A program made the translations under genes and the position numbers. Shown here in pieces: positions 8,912 through 16,512 of a stretch of 64,000 nucleotides of DNA. Source of the DNA: a candidate division LCP-89 bacterium B3_LCP (lineage in GTDB: Bacteria; Electryoneota; B3-LCP); NCBI GenBank assembly GCA_005223185.1, contig NJBN01000009.1, forward strand, positions 62,001 to 126,000, in the 5' to 3' direction. The notes below the pieces were generated by a model. It had not been told where the DNA came from and ran no database searches. It saw only the letters and a program-made list of their open reading frames with translations. How positions within the stretch are numbered: the stretch's first letter is position 1; each line of letters opens with the position of its first letter.

Positions 8912-10402
8912 ATGAAAGAACTCGATCTTATACAAGGTAAAGTAGTTGAATCCAACGTGCTGCGGATTCAGGAGAGATTGATCCATTGCTGGACTAATGC
9001 GATGCAAGCGGCTATAACGCCTCAACCACTTGACCTGAGCCAGAATATGGGGGAAATTGTAGAAGTGAGCGGGCATCTTCACGGCGATCTTTGGGAAGCA
9101 CACTTCGAAAAAGTCGTCTCTCAGGAAGGTTTCCAAGAAATCACAGGAATAGTCGTTGGACCGAATGAAATCGAAGGACCGGATGGAATTGTTGTTTGCT
9201 ACAGACACGGAATGGCCGAGTCTTGGTATGGTCCGTTGAACCTGTTCGAGTATATGGGTAAGACCATCACAGTCGCTGGTGAGTTACGAAACGGTGAACT
9301 CTATAGAGCTTATATCGTCAAAGTACCAGCGCCGGAGGTTACGATGGATCCAGCTAAAGAGGCTGAAAACCTCAATGACCTATTGCGTATCCGAGAGGCA
9401 AACAGGGAGAAAATTGAAGCGGTTAATGGTAATCTTGGTACTGCTCTTGGCTTTAAATGGACAAGCGGACAGAAAACAGACCATCCTTCCGTTATAATTT
9501 TTGTACCCCAGAAGACAGCATCTTTGTTAGTACCAGATGCTGAAAAGGCACCGGAAACACTGGAAACAGAGGACGGCAAGTGGTGCTTCACAGACGTTGT
9601 CACTGGTGGAAAAACGGAAGAACTCGAATCAATTGTCCCACCTGAGATTAGTGAGCAGAATAAAATGATAGTACAGGAACTCAAATCAGGCCAAATTGGA
9701 CTTATAGGTGGAATTCAACTTGCTGCCTACGTAAATGGTGATAATCAGCGTGGTTATGTTGGTACAGCCGGAATTGCTGTGCGGCACCGAGAAACCCAAA
9801 AGAAGGGCTTCTTGACAAACCAACACGTTGCTGATGCTCCTGGTCGTTATATTTACCACCCCTGGCACAATAATTTCTACATCGGTATGACCTATAGCGG
9901 GCGAGAGTACGAGGAGGACGAAACTTGGTATGACGGCACCATCGACGAGGAGAATTCACGCGTACGGTGTGATTGTGGATTTGTGGCTGTGAGTGAATAT
10001 CTGGAACCTTACCTTAGACCGGGACTCCATGCCATCGGCGACACGGGAGAATTGCTCAGAATCAATCCCGATTCGATGGACATAATCGATCAAAAGGTTA
10101 TCAGCATCGGACGAACACGGGGTGTACAACGAGGTACCATTGTTGCTTATGCGTATGAATACTATGATGATGAATACAGTTTATACACTGACCTGTTAAT
10201 CATTGGAGAAGATGGAAAGGCTTTTTCTTGGAAAGGTGATAGCGGAAAGATTATCGTGACCGATGACGAGAATCACCGTCCAGTTGCCTTGCTCTGGGGC
10301 GGGTGGCAAGAACGTCTTCGCCATGGAGGAGAACAAGAAATCTGGACCTATGCTATAGACTTAAGAAAAGTGCTTGACATTTTAGATTTGGAACTCCTTT
10401 AA
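8912..10402 (+). CDS. Trypsin-fold serine protease with large N-terminal region
   Basis: 496 residues from the ATG at 8912. No signal peptide is visible. Residues 1-155 are a two-repeat beta region (GEIVEVSGHLHGDLWEAHF and a second GKTITVAGELRNGELYRAY copy) of unknown role. The C-terminal half has a chymotrypsin-type triad in order: His in LTNQHVAD (about 310), Asp in RCDCGFVAV (about 358) and Ser in KGDSGKI (about 450). The overall look is that of the Nal1-like/trypsin-like group of intracellular proteases. It lies 129 bp downstream of the frameshifted cargo gene, on the same strand but with its own strong ribosome site. A role in processing or guarding against the neighbouring effectors is possible but unproven. 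Confidence 0.8.
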   Translation: MKELDLIQGKVVESNVLRIQERLIHCWTNAMQAAITPQPLDLSQNMGEIVEVSGHLHGDLWEAHFEKVVSQEGFQEITGIVVGPNEIEGPDGIVVCYRHGMAESWYGPLNLFEYMGKTITVAGELRNGELYRAYIVKVPAPEVTMDPAKEAENLNDLLRIREANREKIEAVNGNLGTALGFKWTSGQKTDHPSVIIFVPQKTASLLVPDAEKAPETLETEDGKWCFTDVVTGGKTEELESIVPPEISEQNKMIVQELKSGQIGLIGGIQLAAYVNGDNQRGYVGTAGIAVRHRETQKKGFLTNQHVADAPGRYIYHPWHNNFYIGMTYSGREYEEDETWYDGTIDEENSRVRCDCGFVAVSEYLEPYLRPGLHAIGDTGELLRINPDSMDIIDQKVISIGRTRGVQRGTIVAYAYEYYDDEYSLYTDLLIIGEDGKAFSWKGDSGKIIVTDDENHRPVALLWGGWQERLRHGGEQEIWTYAIDLRKVLDILDLELL

Positions 10403-10451
10403 TAGAGTGATGCAGCAAGAATAGTAACTGTAAATATAGGCTTTCACCTCG

Positions 10452-10500
10452 TGCACCCAGCGGGACTCGAACTCACAACCAACGGCTTGGAAGGCCAGTG
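10452..10500 (-). pseudogene. 3' half of a tRNA-Gly(TCC)-like gene, possible attachment-site scar
   Basis: On the minus strand the sequence gives an anticodon stem-loop with TCC, a T-arm (TTCGAGT loop) and an acceptor strand ending TGGGTGCA. There is no D-arm or 5' acceptor strand: similarity stops at the anticodon stem, and AT-rich DNA follows. Tyrosine integrases commonly duplicate just this part of a tRNA gene. On that model the element interior would lie at higher coordinates. The last 30 bp match the tRNA-Lys(CTT) at 16352 at 27 positions. Confidence 0.6.
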
Positions 10501-10736
10501 TTTTCATGCGAAAAAACCGATAAAAACAGCCCTTTTGCAATACTTCTGCAATACCTTTAGAGGAAAAGAACCTGATTATTTTGCCTGAGGGAACCTTCCT
10601 AGAGACTCAGGAGGGCTGGGTTAACTCACACAATCAGTGTTAATTAATCCAGCTTCTTATTAATCCGTAAAAACATTCCACCACCATCACCCCTAGCTAA
10701 GAAATATCATTCGGTATGTTCAACCCAATATGGAAG

Positions 10737-10774
10737 TGTCGGATATTCGACAATAAACTGTCGGATATTTTACA
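10737..10774 (+). promoter_or_regulatory. Tandem activator-binding sites upstream of 10994
   Basis: Two 16-bp imperfect palindromes, TGTCGGATATTCGACA (10737) and TGTCGGATATTTTACA (10759), start exactly 22 bp apart, about two helical turns. The same pair with the same spacing recurs at 14718-14755. They lie 107 bp before a sigma-54-like element. They are probably enhancer sites for the NtrC-type regulator encoded at 13341-14705. Confidence 0.6.
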
Positions 10775-10878
10775 TTCAAGGAATTCGCTAAATACTCTTG
10801 GAGATAGACTATATAGACGTATAAGCAATAAATACAACAGGTTTACTCATTATAATGATCAATTTTAACTTGTGATTT

Positions 10879-10896
10879 TTGGTACAATATTTGTTG
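10879..10896 (+). promoter_or_regulatory. Sigma-54-like promoter of 10994
   Basis: TTGGTACAATATTTGT has GG at 10881 and GT at 10893 with ten bases between. This fits the -24/-12 layout (TGGYAC-N5-TTGC) except for T in place of the last C. Transcription would start near 10906, leaving an 88-base leader before the ATG at 10994. Confidence 0.5.
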
Positions 10897-10993
10897 TTTT
10901 TGTTAATATAATACTTTAACTTTTCCATGCCGTCGGTACATCCGTGCCGGGCAGGATTGAAAGTTACACTAAAAAAAGCAAGGAGAGTGATCG

Positions 10994-11359
10994 ATGGCCA
11001 GTTTAGCAGAATTTGAAACCGCACCGACAGGAACGGTTTACCGTTCTAGCCAAGAAGGTGGTTGGACTGATGCAAGCGTGGGTGACAAGCTTTATGAGGG
11101 GTTCGAATCGAATAATACCCAGGGTAACAACTACCGGGTGAAGTTGTTTTCGAATGCGGAGATTTTTTTAAACAGCACTACTACAGTTTACATCAATAAT
11201 CTAAGCGGAGTAGTTAAGTATAGAGAGTCGGGTGGCGGTTGGGCGGAAGTTGGTGACCCGGGTTCCTATGAAGTGATGGCTGTTGCCACCAGGGATCAGA
11301 GTAGTGTATCACTTGGTTTATTGGCTAGAGGTGGATATCGTCCGCCAGCTTGGGATTGA
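10994..11359 (+). CDS. Small beta-rich protein of unknown function
   Basis: 121 residues, ATG preceded by AAGGAGAG at a good distance. There is no signal peptide, transmembrane helix or cysteine. It is rich in Gly, Ser and Val with alternating hydrophobic strands. The segment FSNAEIFLNSTTTVYINNLSG recalls FecR-like or cupin-like beta folds, but no family can be assigned. It is first in the cassette and stands behind the paired sites and sigma-54-like promoter, so it is likely the main output of the local two-component system. The next gene starts 60 bp downstream. Confidence 0.7.
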   Translation: MASLAEFETAPTGTVYRSSQEGGWTDASVGDKLYEGFESNNTQGNNYRVKLFSNAEIFLNSTTTVYINNLSGVVKYRESGGGWAEVGDPGSYEVMAVATRDQSSVSLGLLARGGYRPPAWD

Positions 11360-11419
11360 CAATAATCTGTTAAATAGCAACGGAGCGAGACTCTGATGAA
11401 TATTATGTTGAGGTAGCGA

Positions 11420-12118
11420 TTGAAATTCATTCTGACAATCATCAGTTTGCATGGCGTTATTACACTATCAGGATTGACTGCATTTTTCTGGTACATATTC
11501 ATCTTCAAAGCAGAGTCTCGTTCCCCATTAAGGCTGTTAATCTTTCCTTTTGCTCATTTCTCCCAGGCGTTTTATACCTATAACAATCCCGAAGTGTTTC
11601 CGATTATGTTAGGTTATGTTACCTTCTCCTGTAGTTTGATTCAATTATTTTTTCCATCAAGTCAGTTAATATATCTGTTTGTATGGGGTACGATATTGGC
11701 CTATGAGATATTCGGTGTTACGACCTATGTTATTAGGGTTTCTAAAATCCAGTTTCTTATTATTTGTATTGCGTTAACTACTATTTTAATAGGTTACGGA
11801 ATTATAAGAACAATGCAGATAGAAAATTACCAGCTGATGACTCGCTTTGATTTTATTATCAGTATTTATCTTTTCATCGCTTCGGTTTATATTTTAACAA
11901 GAATCATCATCAAAGATAGTTTTACGGAAGATATCGAAGCCTTTTTCGTCTTCTTTGGACTGATTATATATTCATTCCTACACCTTCTCGCTGCGAGTAT
12001 ACTGGCTCTTGGGATCGTCGAAAACTTCGATTACGCCTTCTATGCAACTCTCATTACCATGCTGTTCTGGATACTGGTCATACCATGGATTCGTTATCTC
12101 AAATCAAAACTTTCCTGA
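11420..12118 (+). CDS. Seven-helix integral membrane protein, probable sensor partner
   Basis: 232 residues from a TTG at 11420. About seven hydrophobic helices fill the protein with short loops, and it ends in a basic RYLKSK tail. It resembles the 7TM sensory modules normally fused to kinases or regulators, but here it is a separate gene. Its 3' end overlaps the following kinase by 34 bp, implying translational coupling and a joint function. The ligand is unknown. Confidence 0.7.
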   Translation: MKFILTIISLHGVITLSGLTAFFWYIFIFKAESRSPLRLLIFPFAHFSQAFYTYNNPEVFPIMLGYVTFSCSLIQLFFPSSQLIYLFVWGTILAYEIFGVTTYVIRVSKIQFLIICIALTTILIGYGIIRTMQIENYQLMTRFDFIISIYLFIASVYILTRIIIKDSFTEDIEAFFVFFGLIIYSFLHLLAASILALGIVENFDYAFYATLITMLFWILVIPWIRYLKSKLS

Positions 12119-13335
12119 TAATCGCCTTCCTGATTTTCATCTGTTTCGTGGGGATCATTCTCTATCTCTTGGTAAAACTTTTAGTCAATAGATACGATTT
12201 ACGAAAAGCGCAGGAACAGTTAGAAGAGTATTCTGAACACCTCAAAGAAATGGTCGATATACGTACCAGAGAATTGAAGGCATCAGAACAGAAATATAGA
12301 GAACTCTTCATAAACGCTAAGGAAGCGATATTAATATGCGATAGACGAACCAATGAAATAATCGATGTGAATGACGAAGTAGTTTCCCTCTTCGGTTATT
12401 CACGAGATGAACTCCTGTCAATGAAGTTTAGTGATTTGAGGGTATTCGACATCCTTGGTAGCAAACAACAAGAGTGGAAAGAGCAAGCGATAAAGCACAG
12501 AGATAAAACCAGGCGATACCTAGATTGTGTGATTGGAGGTATTGTGTATGATGGTGTTGATTGTCATCAAATCATATGCCGAGATGTTACGGATAAACGA
12601 AAGTTGGAAGCTCAACTGATGCAGGCTCAAAAGATGGCTTCACTAGGGCAATTAGCGGCAGGCGTTGCACATGAGCTGAACACACCTTTAGGCACGATCT
12701 ATAGTTCCTGTTATTATATCAAGGATTTCTTACATAAGAAACCGGAAAAAATCCCCAAGCATGTTGAGATAGTCAGTACCCATATTGAACGGTGCCGGAA
12801 AATTATAAACGATCTATTGAATTTCTCCCGTGCTCCCAGTGCTACCATTGAGTTGGAGAAATCAAACCTGAACGAACTGGTGGAACGCTGTCTATCGTTG
12901 ATAGGTAAAGAAATCAGATCTGGCGGAATTAGTTTGAACAAGGACCTTCAAAAGATCCCGGAATGTCTTATTGATCCTGCTCGAATCTCACAAGTGATAT
13001 TAAACATCACACTAAATGCTGTCCAGGCAATGCCTTCCGGTGGACAACTTACAATTATGAGCTGGCATGATTTAGAGTCGGATAATCTCCCCACTCCTTT
13101 AAACGGCTCTGGTTTTAACCACATATCCATTGCGGATACCGGTGTTGGTATCGATGAAGGGGATTTACCTGAAATATTCACGCCATTTTTCTCCACAAAG
13201 AAAGCAAATGGTGGAATTGGTTTAGGTCTGTCCGTTGCTTATGAGATCGCCGAATCTCACATGGGGAATATTCAGGTTGACAGCGAAAAGGGTGTTGGTA
13301 CTAAATTTCAGATCAACCTGCCTGTAGATAGGTAA
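12085..13335 (+). CDS. Sensor histidine kinase (TM-PAS-HisKA-HATPase)
   Basis: 416 residues. One transmembrane helix (9-34) is followed by a coiled coil (36-70), a PAS domain (about 68-170, with YRELFINAKEAILICD) and a HisKA domain with the phospho-acceptor in GVAHELNTP (His196). The HATPase domain has an N box (VILNITLNAVQAMPSGG) and G boxes (DTGVGIDEGD, GIGLGLSVAYEI). It lacks an extracellular sensor of its own and overlaps the upstream 7-helix gene, so that protein may supply the input. The response regulator starts 5 bp after its stop codon. Confidence 0.92.
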   Translation: MDSLSQIKTFLIIAFLIFICFVGIILYLLVKLLVNRYDLRKAQEQLEEYSEHLKEMVDIRTRELKASEQKYRELFINAKEAILICDRRTNEIIDVNDEVVSLFGYSRDELLSMKFSDLRVFDILGSKQQEWKEQAIKHRDKTRRYLDCVIGGIVYDGVDCHQIICRDVTDKRKLEAQLMQAQKMASLGQLAAGVAHELNTPLGTIYSSCYYIKDFLHKKPEKIPKHVEIVSTHIERCRKIINDLLNFSRAPSATIELEKSNLNELVERCLSLIGKEIRSGGISLNKDLQKIPECLIDPARISQVILNITLNAVQAMPSGGQLTIMSWHDLESDNLPTPLNGSGFNHISIADTGVGIDEGDLPEIFTPFFSTKKANGGIGLGLSVAYEIAESHMGNIQVDSEKGVGTKFQINLPVDR

Positions 13336-13340
13336 ATTAA

Positions 13341-14705
13341 ATGAATGAGTTCCGAATTCTTCTAGTTGATGATGATGAAGGTTTTCTAGAATCTATGGCT
13401 GATAATTTAGAGGATCGTGGGTATGACGTCGATAAAGCACTTTCCTCTGAAGAAGCCTTGAAAATTCTTTCGAAGAATGATAATTACAATCTGGCAATCG
13501 TGGATCTGTGTCTCCCCGGAATGGACGGAATCGGTCTATTAAAGAGGTTGAACAAGAAGTATGTAAATATTCGAGTTGCCATGCTTACCGGTCATGGGAC
13601 TGTCACGGCGGCGGTGGATGCAATGAAATTAGGAGCTATCGATTTCCTGCAAAAGCCTTTGCATCCCGAGAAATTGCTGATATTCGTGCAGAAGGAGTGC
13701 GAGCGCCAACAGTTGGTTGATCAAAACGCATATTTTATGGCAGAACTGTGCAAGAGGAACAATATCGACAACATAATTGGGACATCTCCGGCGATGTTGG
13801 AGGTTTTTAAACAAGTAAGAGATATTTCTGATGCTGATTCGACAGTCCTAATCACTGGTGAAAGTGGCACAGGAAAAGAATTGATAGCAAACCATATCCA
13901 TTATACCAGCCGAAGAAAGGATGGACCGTTTATTAAGTTTAGTTGTGCAGTACTAGCTCAAGGAGTCCTGGAGAGCGAACTGTTTGGGCATGAAAGAGGA
14001 TCTTTCACAGGGGCTGTAAAATTGAGGCGAGGGCGATTTGAATCAGCCCACAAGGGAACATTATTCCTCGACGAGATTGGCGATATTCCTCTTACTTCTC
14101 AAGTGAAACTGCTGCGAGTTTTACAGTCAACGGAGTTCGAGAGAGTTGGTCAAAGCAAGTCTATAAAGTCTGATTTCAGGCTGATTTGCGCGACCAACCA
14201 TGATCTGATGGAGGATATTGATAATAGAACTTTTCGTGAGGATTTATATTACAGAATAAGAGTATTGGAGATTATTCTGCCACCACTAAGAAATCGTAGA
14301 GAAGAAATCTCCATTTTGGTCAATCATTTCATAAAGATCTACTCCCATCAAACCAACAAGCGCATCAGAGGCATCTCCGATGAAGCTATGTCAATTTTGG
14401 TAGATTACGACTGGCCCGGAAATGTTCGTGAATTGAAGAATGCAATTGAAAGCGCTACTGTTTACTGTAAAGGTGATGTTATAGACACTCATCATCTACC
14501 TCATCTCATCCACACTCCCAAAATTGGCACTCTAAATTTATCACAATTACCCACCCGATCATTAGCGGAAATCGAAAAAGAACTGATCGCTCTATGTCTC
14601 CAGGAAGTGAAAGGAAATAAAACCAAAGCTGCAGGCATGCTCGGCATCAGCAGACCCACCCTCTATGACAAAATGAAGAAACACGGTTTAACACCTCAGA
14701 ATTAA
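13341..14705 (+). CDS. NtrC-family sigma-54-dependent response regulator
   Basis: 454 residues. The receiver domain (1-120) has an acidic pocket (DDDE), phospho-site D55 ([10 protein letters not shown]), T83 (LTGHG) and Lys (LQKPL). The AAA+ domain has Walker A GESGTGKE (173-180) and Walker B FLDEIGD. The sigma-54 contact loop is GSFTGA (220-225), with Ser in place of the usual Ala. A Fis-type helix-turn-helix lies at the end ([20 protein letters not shown]). It is the natural partner of the kinase directly upstream. The two matching pairs of 16-bp sites, before 10994 and just after this gene, are its likely targets. Confidence 0.93.
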   Translation: MNEFRILLVDDDEGFLESMADNLEDRGYDVDKALSSEEALKILSKNDNYNLAIVDLCLPGMDGIGLLKRLNKKYVNIRVAMLTGHGTVTAAVDAMKLGAIDFLQKPLHPEKLLIFVQKECERQQLVDQNAYFMAELCKRNNIDNIIGTSPAMLEVFKQVRDISDADSTVLITGESGTGKELIANHIHYTSRRKDGPFIKFSCAVLAQGVLESELFGHERGSFTGAVKLRRGRFESAHKGTLFLDEIGDIPLTSQVKLLRVLQSTEFERVGQSKSIKSDFRLICATNHDLMEDIDNRTFREDLYYRIRVLEIILPPLRNRREEISILVNHFIKIYSHQTNKRIRGISDEAMSILVDYDWPGNVRELKNAIESATVYCKGDVIDTHHLPHLIHTPKIGTLNLSQLPTRSLAEIEKELIALCLQEVKGNKTKAAGMLGISRPTLYDKMKKHGLTPQN

Positions 14706-14717
14706 CAAAACACCATC

Positions 14718-14755
14718 TGTCGGTTACTTTACAGCCTTCCGTCGAATCCTTTACA
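14718..14755 (+). promoter_or_regulatory. Tandem activator-binding sites upstream of 14948
   Basis: TGTCGGTTACTTTACA (14718) and CGTCGAATCCTTTACA (14740) start 22 bp apart, as in the pair at 10737-10774. They differ from TGTCGGATATTTTACA at two and four positions respectively. They lie 120 bp before a sigma-54-like element. Conserved sequence, spacing and distance argue for binding by the same regulator. Confidence 0.6.
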
Positions 14756-14871
14756 AATACCTAATGGTTACCATCTGATCCGACCTCCATCCTCTCTGAT
14801 TGGCCATCTTCATCATTCTGAATAATAAGACATTAGGAATACTTTTCCCTCGATTACTACAAAGCGAGAAT

Positions 14872-14889
14872 TTGGGTATACGGTTTGCG
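14872..14889 (+). promoter_or_regulatory. Sigma-54-like promoter of 14948
   Basis: TTGGGTATACGGTTTGC has GG at 14875, ten bases, then GC at 14887, the invariant sigma-54 -24/-12 spacing with TTTGC at -12. The predicted start is near 14900, 48 bases before the ATG at 14948. Confidence 0.55.
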
Positions 14890-14947
14890 TTCTACTCTGA
14901 AGAAAAGGCAATTCGATATACATGATAAAAATCTAAGGTAACAGACT

Positions 14948-15316
14948 ATGAGACATAGGAAGAGAACAATCATCCTCATTAATATGAATAATTTAACGGG
15001 CACTACCATTTATGATTTTCTTGAAGGATGGGATTATACCCCTCTACGGATCAAGAATGCGGAAATTCTAACGCCGATATTGAGTGCTGGTAATCGACAA
15101 TTGATTTTGTTTCAATTCCAAGAATTTTCAGAAAGTGAGTACGCAATGCTGGCGTTAATACGCAAGATGAATCCGCAGATTCCGATACTAGCTACATCGC
15201 CTTTTATATCCATAAGGGATACCATTAGGATTATTAAAGCTGGGGCCGTGGACTACATTTCCCAACCGTTCAATCCTATGGATTTGAAAAGAGCGATTCA
15301 GAAATATGATGGGTGA
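14948..15316 (+). CDS. Receiver-like protein lacking phosphorylation residues
   Basis: 122 residues with the fold pattern of a CheY-like receiver (IILINMNN..., LILFQFQ, ILATSPF, GAVDYISQPFNPMDL). The acidic pocket is replaced by Asn-Met-Asn, the phospho-Asp position by Phe/Gln, and the conserved Lys by Gln (ISQPF). It cannot be phosphorylated in the usual way and has no output domain. It probably acts as a protein-protein adaptor or antagonist of the neighbouring two-component system. It stands behind its own copy of the paired sites and sigma-54-like promoter. Two small genes follow on the same strand. Confidence 0.8.
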   Translation: MRHRKRTIILINMNNLTGTTIYDFLEGWDYTPLRIKNAEILTPILSAGNRQLILFQFQEFSESEYAMLALIRKMNPQIPILATSPFISIRDTIRIIKAGAVDYISQPFNPMDLKRAIQKYDG

Positions 15317-15360
15317 CCAAGGTTAAATAATTGAATGCCAGCTCAATAGAGGAGGCTGCA

Positions 15361-15612
15361 ATGCCAATGTTGACCTACATGACTAACTCAGCACTCGTCA
15401 GGGCAAATTTCCAATGCGAGTGTAAAGAACAGGATCACGATCATAAAGGACGTTGTCAATGCAAGTTATTTCTGGATGCATACCGTAGAGATGATCCGCT
15501 CAATAAGGAGATAAACGAGGACACAGAACACATAATCCTTTGCAAACCATGTTATACGAAAATGAGATTAAAGAAGGAACGATTAACTGATGAATTAAAT
15601 CACCTCCCATGA
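15361..15612 (+). CDS. Small Cys/His-rich protein, putative zinc binding
   Basis: 83 residues from the ATG at 15361, chosen because GAGGAGG sits 5 bp upstream; a TTG at 15331 in the same frame lacks such a site. The Cys pattern CEC...CQC...CKPC with a central DHDH segment suggests metal binding. No family recognised. It follows the receiver-like gene and is probably in its operon. Confidence 0.65.
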   Translation: MPMLTYMTNSALVRANFQCECKEQDHDHKGRCQCKLFLDAYRRDDPLNKEINEDTEHIILCKPCYTKMRLKKERLTDELNHLP

Positions 15613-15639
15613 TACGATTTACAACAAAAGGAGCTTACA

Positions 15640-15852
15640 ATGCAACAGAATATGTACCCTGATAGTCTCAAAGACATGATTAGTATAGCGAATGAGTTGG
15701 ATTTCCCGCTGACGCAAAGAAAAGCTAAGGACCTGTTATTATCGTGTGAAGACAAGCTTGACCATGCTGTACAATCAGCCATTAAAGAAGTGCTTCAGGA
15801 AGAAGTTGAAAGAGCCTGGTTGGATGATGAAGACAGGAGATTGTGCCTGTAA
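15640..15852 (+). CDS. Small acidic helical protein of unknown function
   Basis: 70 residues, ATG with AAGGAG 6 bp upstream. It is mostly helical and acidic, with no Cys cluster or membrane segment. It is in frame with the preceding gene across a single TGA, but its own ribosome site makes independent translation the simpler reading. It is the last gene of the cassette; a hairpin and a terminator follow. Confidence 0.6.
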   Translation: MQQNMYPDSLKDMISIANELDFPLTQRKAKDLLLSCEDKLDHAVQSAIKEVLQEEVERAWLDDEDRRLCL

Positions 15853-15872
15853 GATTGGTTACAATTTATGAT

Positions 15873-15916
15873 TCATGTCAATCTGGCAAGTGTGGTGCCA
15901 CCAGAATTTGACATGA
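15873..15916. repeat. Long hairpin after the cassette
   Basis: Nine-base arms TCATGTCAA and TTGACATGA pair perfectly, with inner arms TCTGG and CCAGA around a short loop. There is no T-run directly after it. It may stabilise the 3' end of the transcript or act with the following terminator. Confidence 0.7.
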
Positions 15917-15918
15917 AC

Positions 15919-15960
15919 AAGCCGTCAACACCCGATCTATTGTGTATGGCGGCTTTTTTT
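15919..15960 (+). terminator. Intrinsic terminator of the regulatory cassette
   Basis: AAGCCG (15919) pairs with CGGCTT (15950), with an inner ACAC/GTGT pairing, followed by seven T. It would end plus-strand transcription from the cassette. Confidence 0.75.
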
Positions 15961-16259
15961 ATTTAAGCACCGTAATCCTCTCCGACGAGGTCTGCTGAAG
16001 CGTCTCAAGCTGGATTATGAACACCCCTGATGAATACCCCGCCGCATCCCAGATGTGGGTGTGAGTGCCGGGGGCTGGACGCCGGAGGTGAGGGTGGTAA
16101 CTTTGGCTCCTAAGATCTTGTAAACGGCGAGCGTGGCTTTTACGTGGAAGGAAGGGTAAAGCTGATCCAGTTAACCGGATTGGCGGGATCGGGAAATGGC
16201 GGAAAGAGGTTGAATAAACGCGGTATTTCCAATAAGATTGATTCCTCAGAAGGTGCCAT
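15959..16259 (-). pseudogene. Remnant of a T9SS type-A C-terminal sorting domain
   Basis: On the minus strand three frames join to give a complete sorting-domain pattern. The first reads FPDPANPVNWISFTLP (about 16170-16220). A second reads ATLAVYKILGAKVTTLTSG. A third reads GTHTHIWDAAGYSSGVFIIQ and ends in ERITVLK with a TAA at 15961-15959. At least two frameshifts and an in-frame TAA break it. This is the signature of T9SS cargo tails (NPxNP, SGVY, final K). The rest of the cargo gene is gone: further upstream lies only the tRNA-Lys. Confidence 0.75.
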
Positions 16260-16351
16260 ACCTAAAAATACCCCCTAATACACCAATATGCCAACTCGCC
16301 TAAAGTGAATAGCGACACCTATTAGTGCCGCTATTTCATCGTTTATGCTTG

Positions 16352-16425
16352 TGCACCCAGAGGGAATCGAACCCACAACCTGCGGATTAAGAGTCCGTTG
16401 CTCTACCTAGTTGAGCTATAGGTGC
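16352..16425 (-). tRNA. tRNA-Lys(CTT)
   Basis: A full cloverleaf on the minus strand: acceptor GCACCTA/TGGGTGC with discriminator A, D-arm GCTC...GAGC, anticodon loop CTCTTAA (anticodon CTT) and T-arm with TTCGATT. CCA is not encoded. Its 3' 30 bp nearly match the tRNA fragment at 10452. Confidence 0.92.
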
Positions 16426-16512
16426 ATCACGCTAATATACGAAATCCCAAGCGATATAATCAAGCGATAAATAGCTATTTCATCATATTGGTTCTAAGCT
16501 TAAGATAGGGAA

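Larger units (their letters stand above)
10403..10993. other. Non-coding interval between protease and regulatory cassette
   Basis: 591 bp without a credible gene. It holds the tRNA fragment (10452-10500), an AT-rich stretch with a repeated TGCAATAC at about 10537 and 10549, the paired operator sites and the sigma-54-like promoter. It also contains a short inverted repeat at about 10586-10616 (CTGAGGGA / CTCAGGAGGG region). Nothing else is apparent. Confidence 0.6.

Noticed and set aside
8876-9208. Minus-strand frame opposite the protease start
   Set aside because: It is the complement of a well-supported coding region and lacks a ribosome site.
882-10402. Structural eCIS genes (sheath, tube, baseplate, ATPase)
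   Set aside because: None of the proteins here show tail-sheath, LysM-baseplate or AAA+ features; only cargo-like genes are seen.
10452-10500. Functional tRNA-Gly
   Set aside because: The D-arm and 5' acceptor strand are absent; the sequence upstream of the anticodon stem is unrelated.
10586-10620. Possible terminator after the protease gene
   Set aside because: The inverted repeat is imperfect and lacks a T-run.
15361-15852. Selenoprotein formed by reading through the TGA at 15610
   Set aside because: The two frames are in register and the genome has selC, but the downstream gene has its own AAGGAG-ATG, and no SECIS-like hairpin is evident after the TGA.
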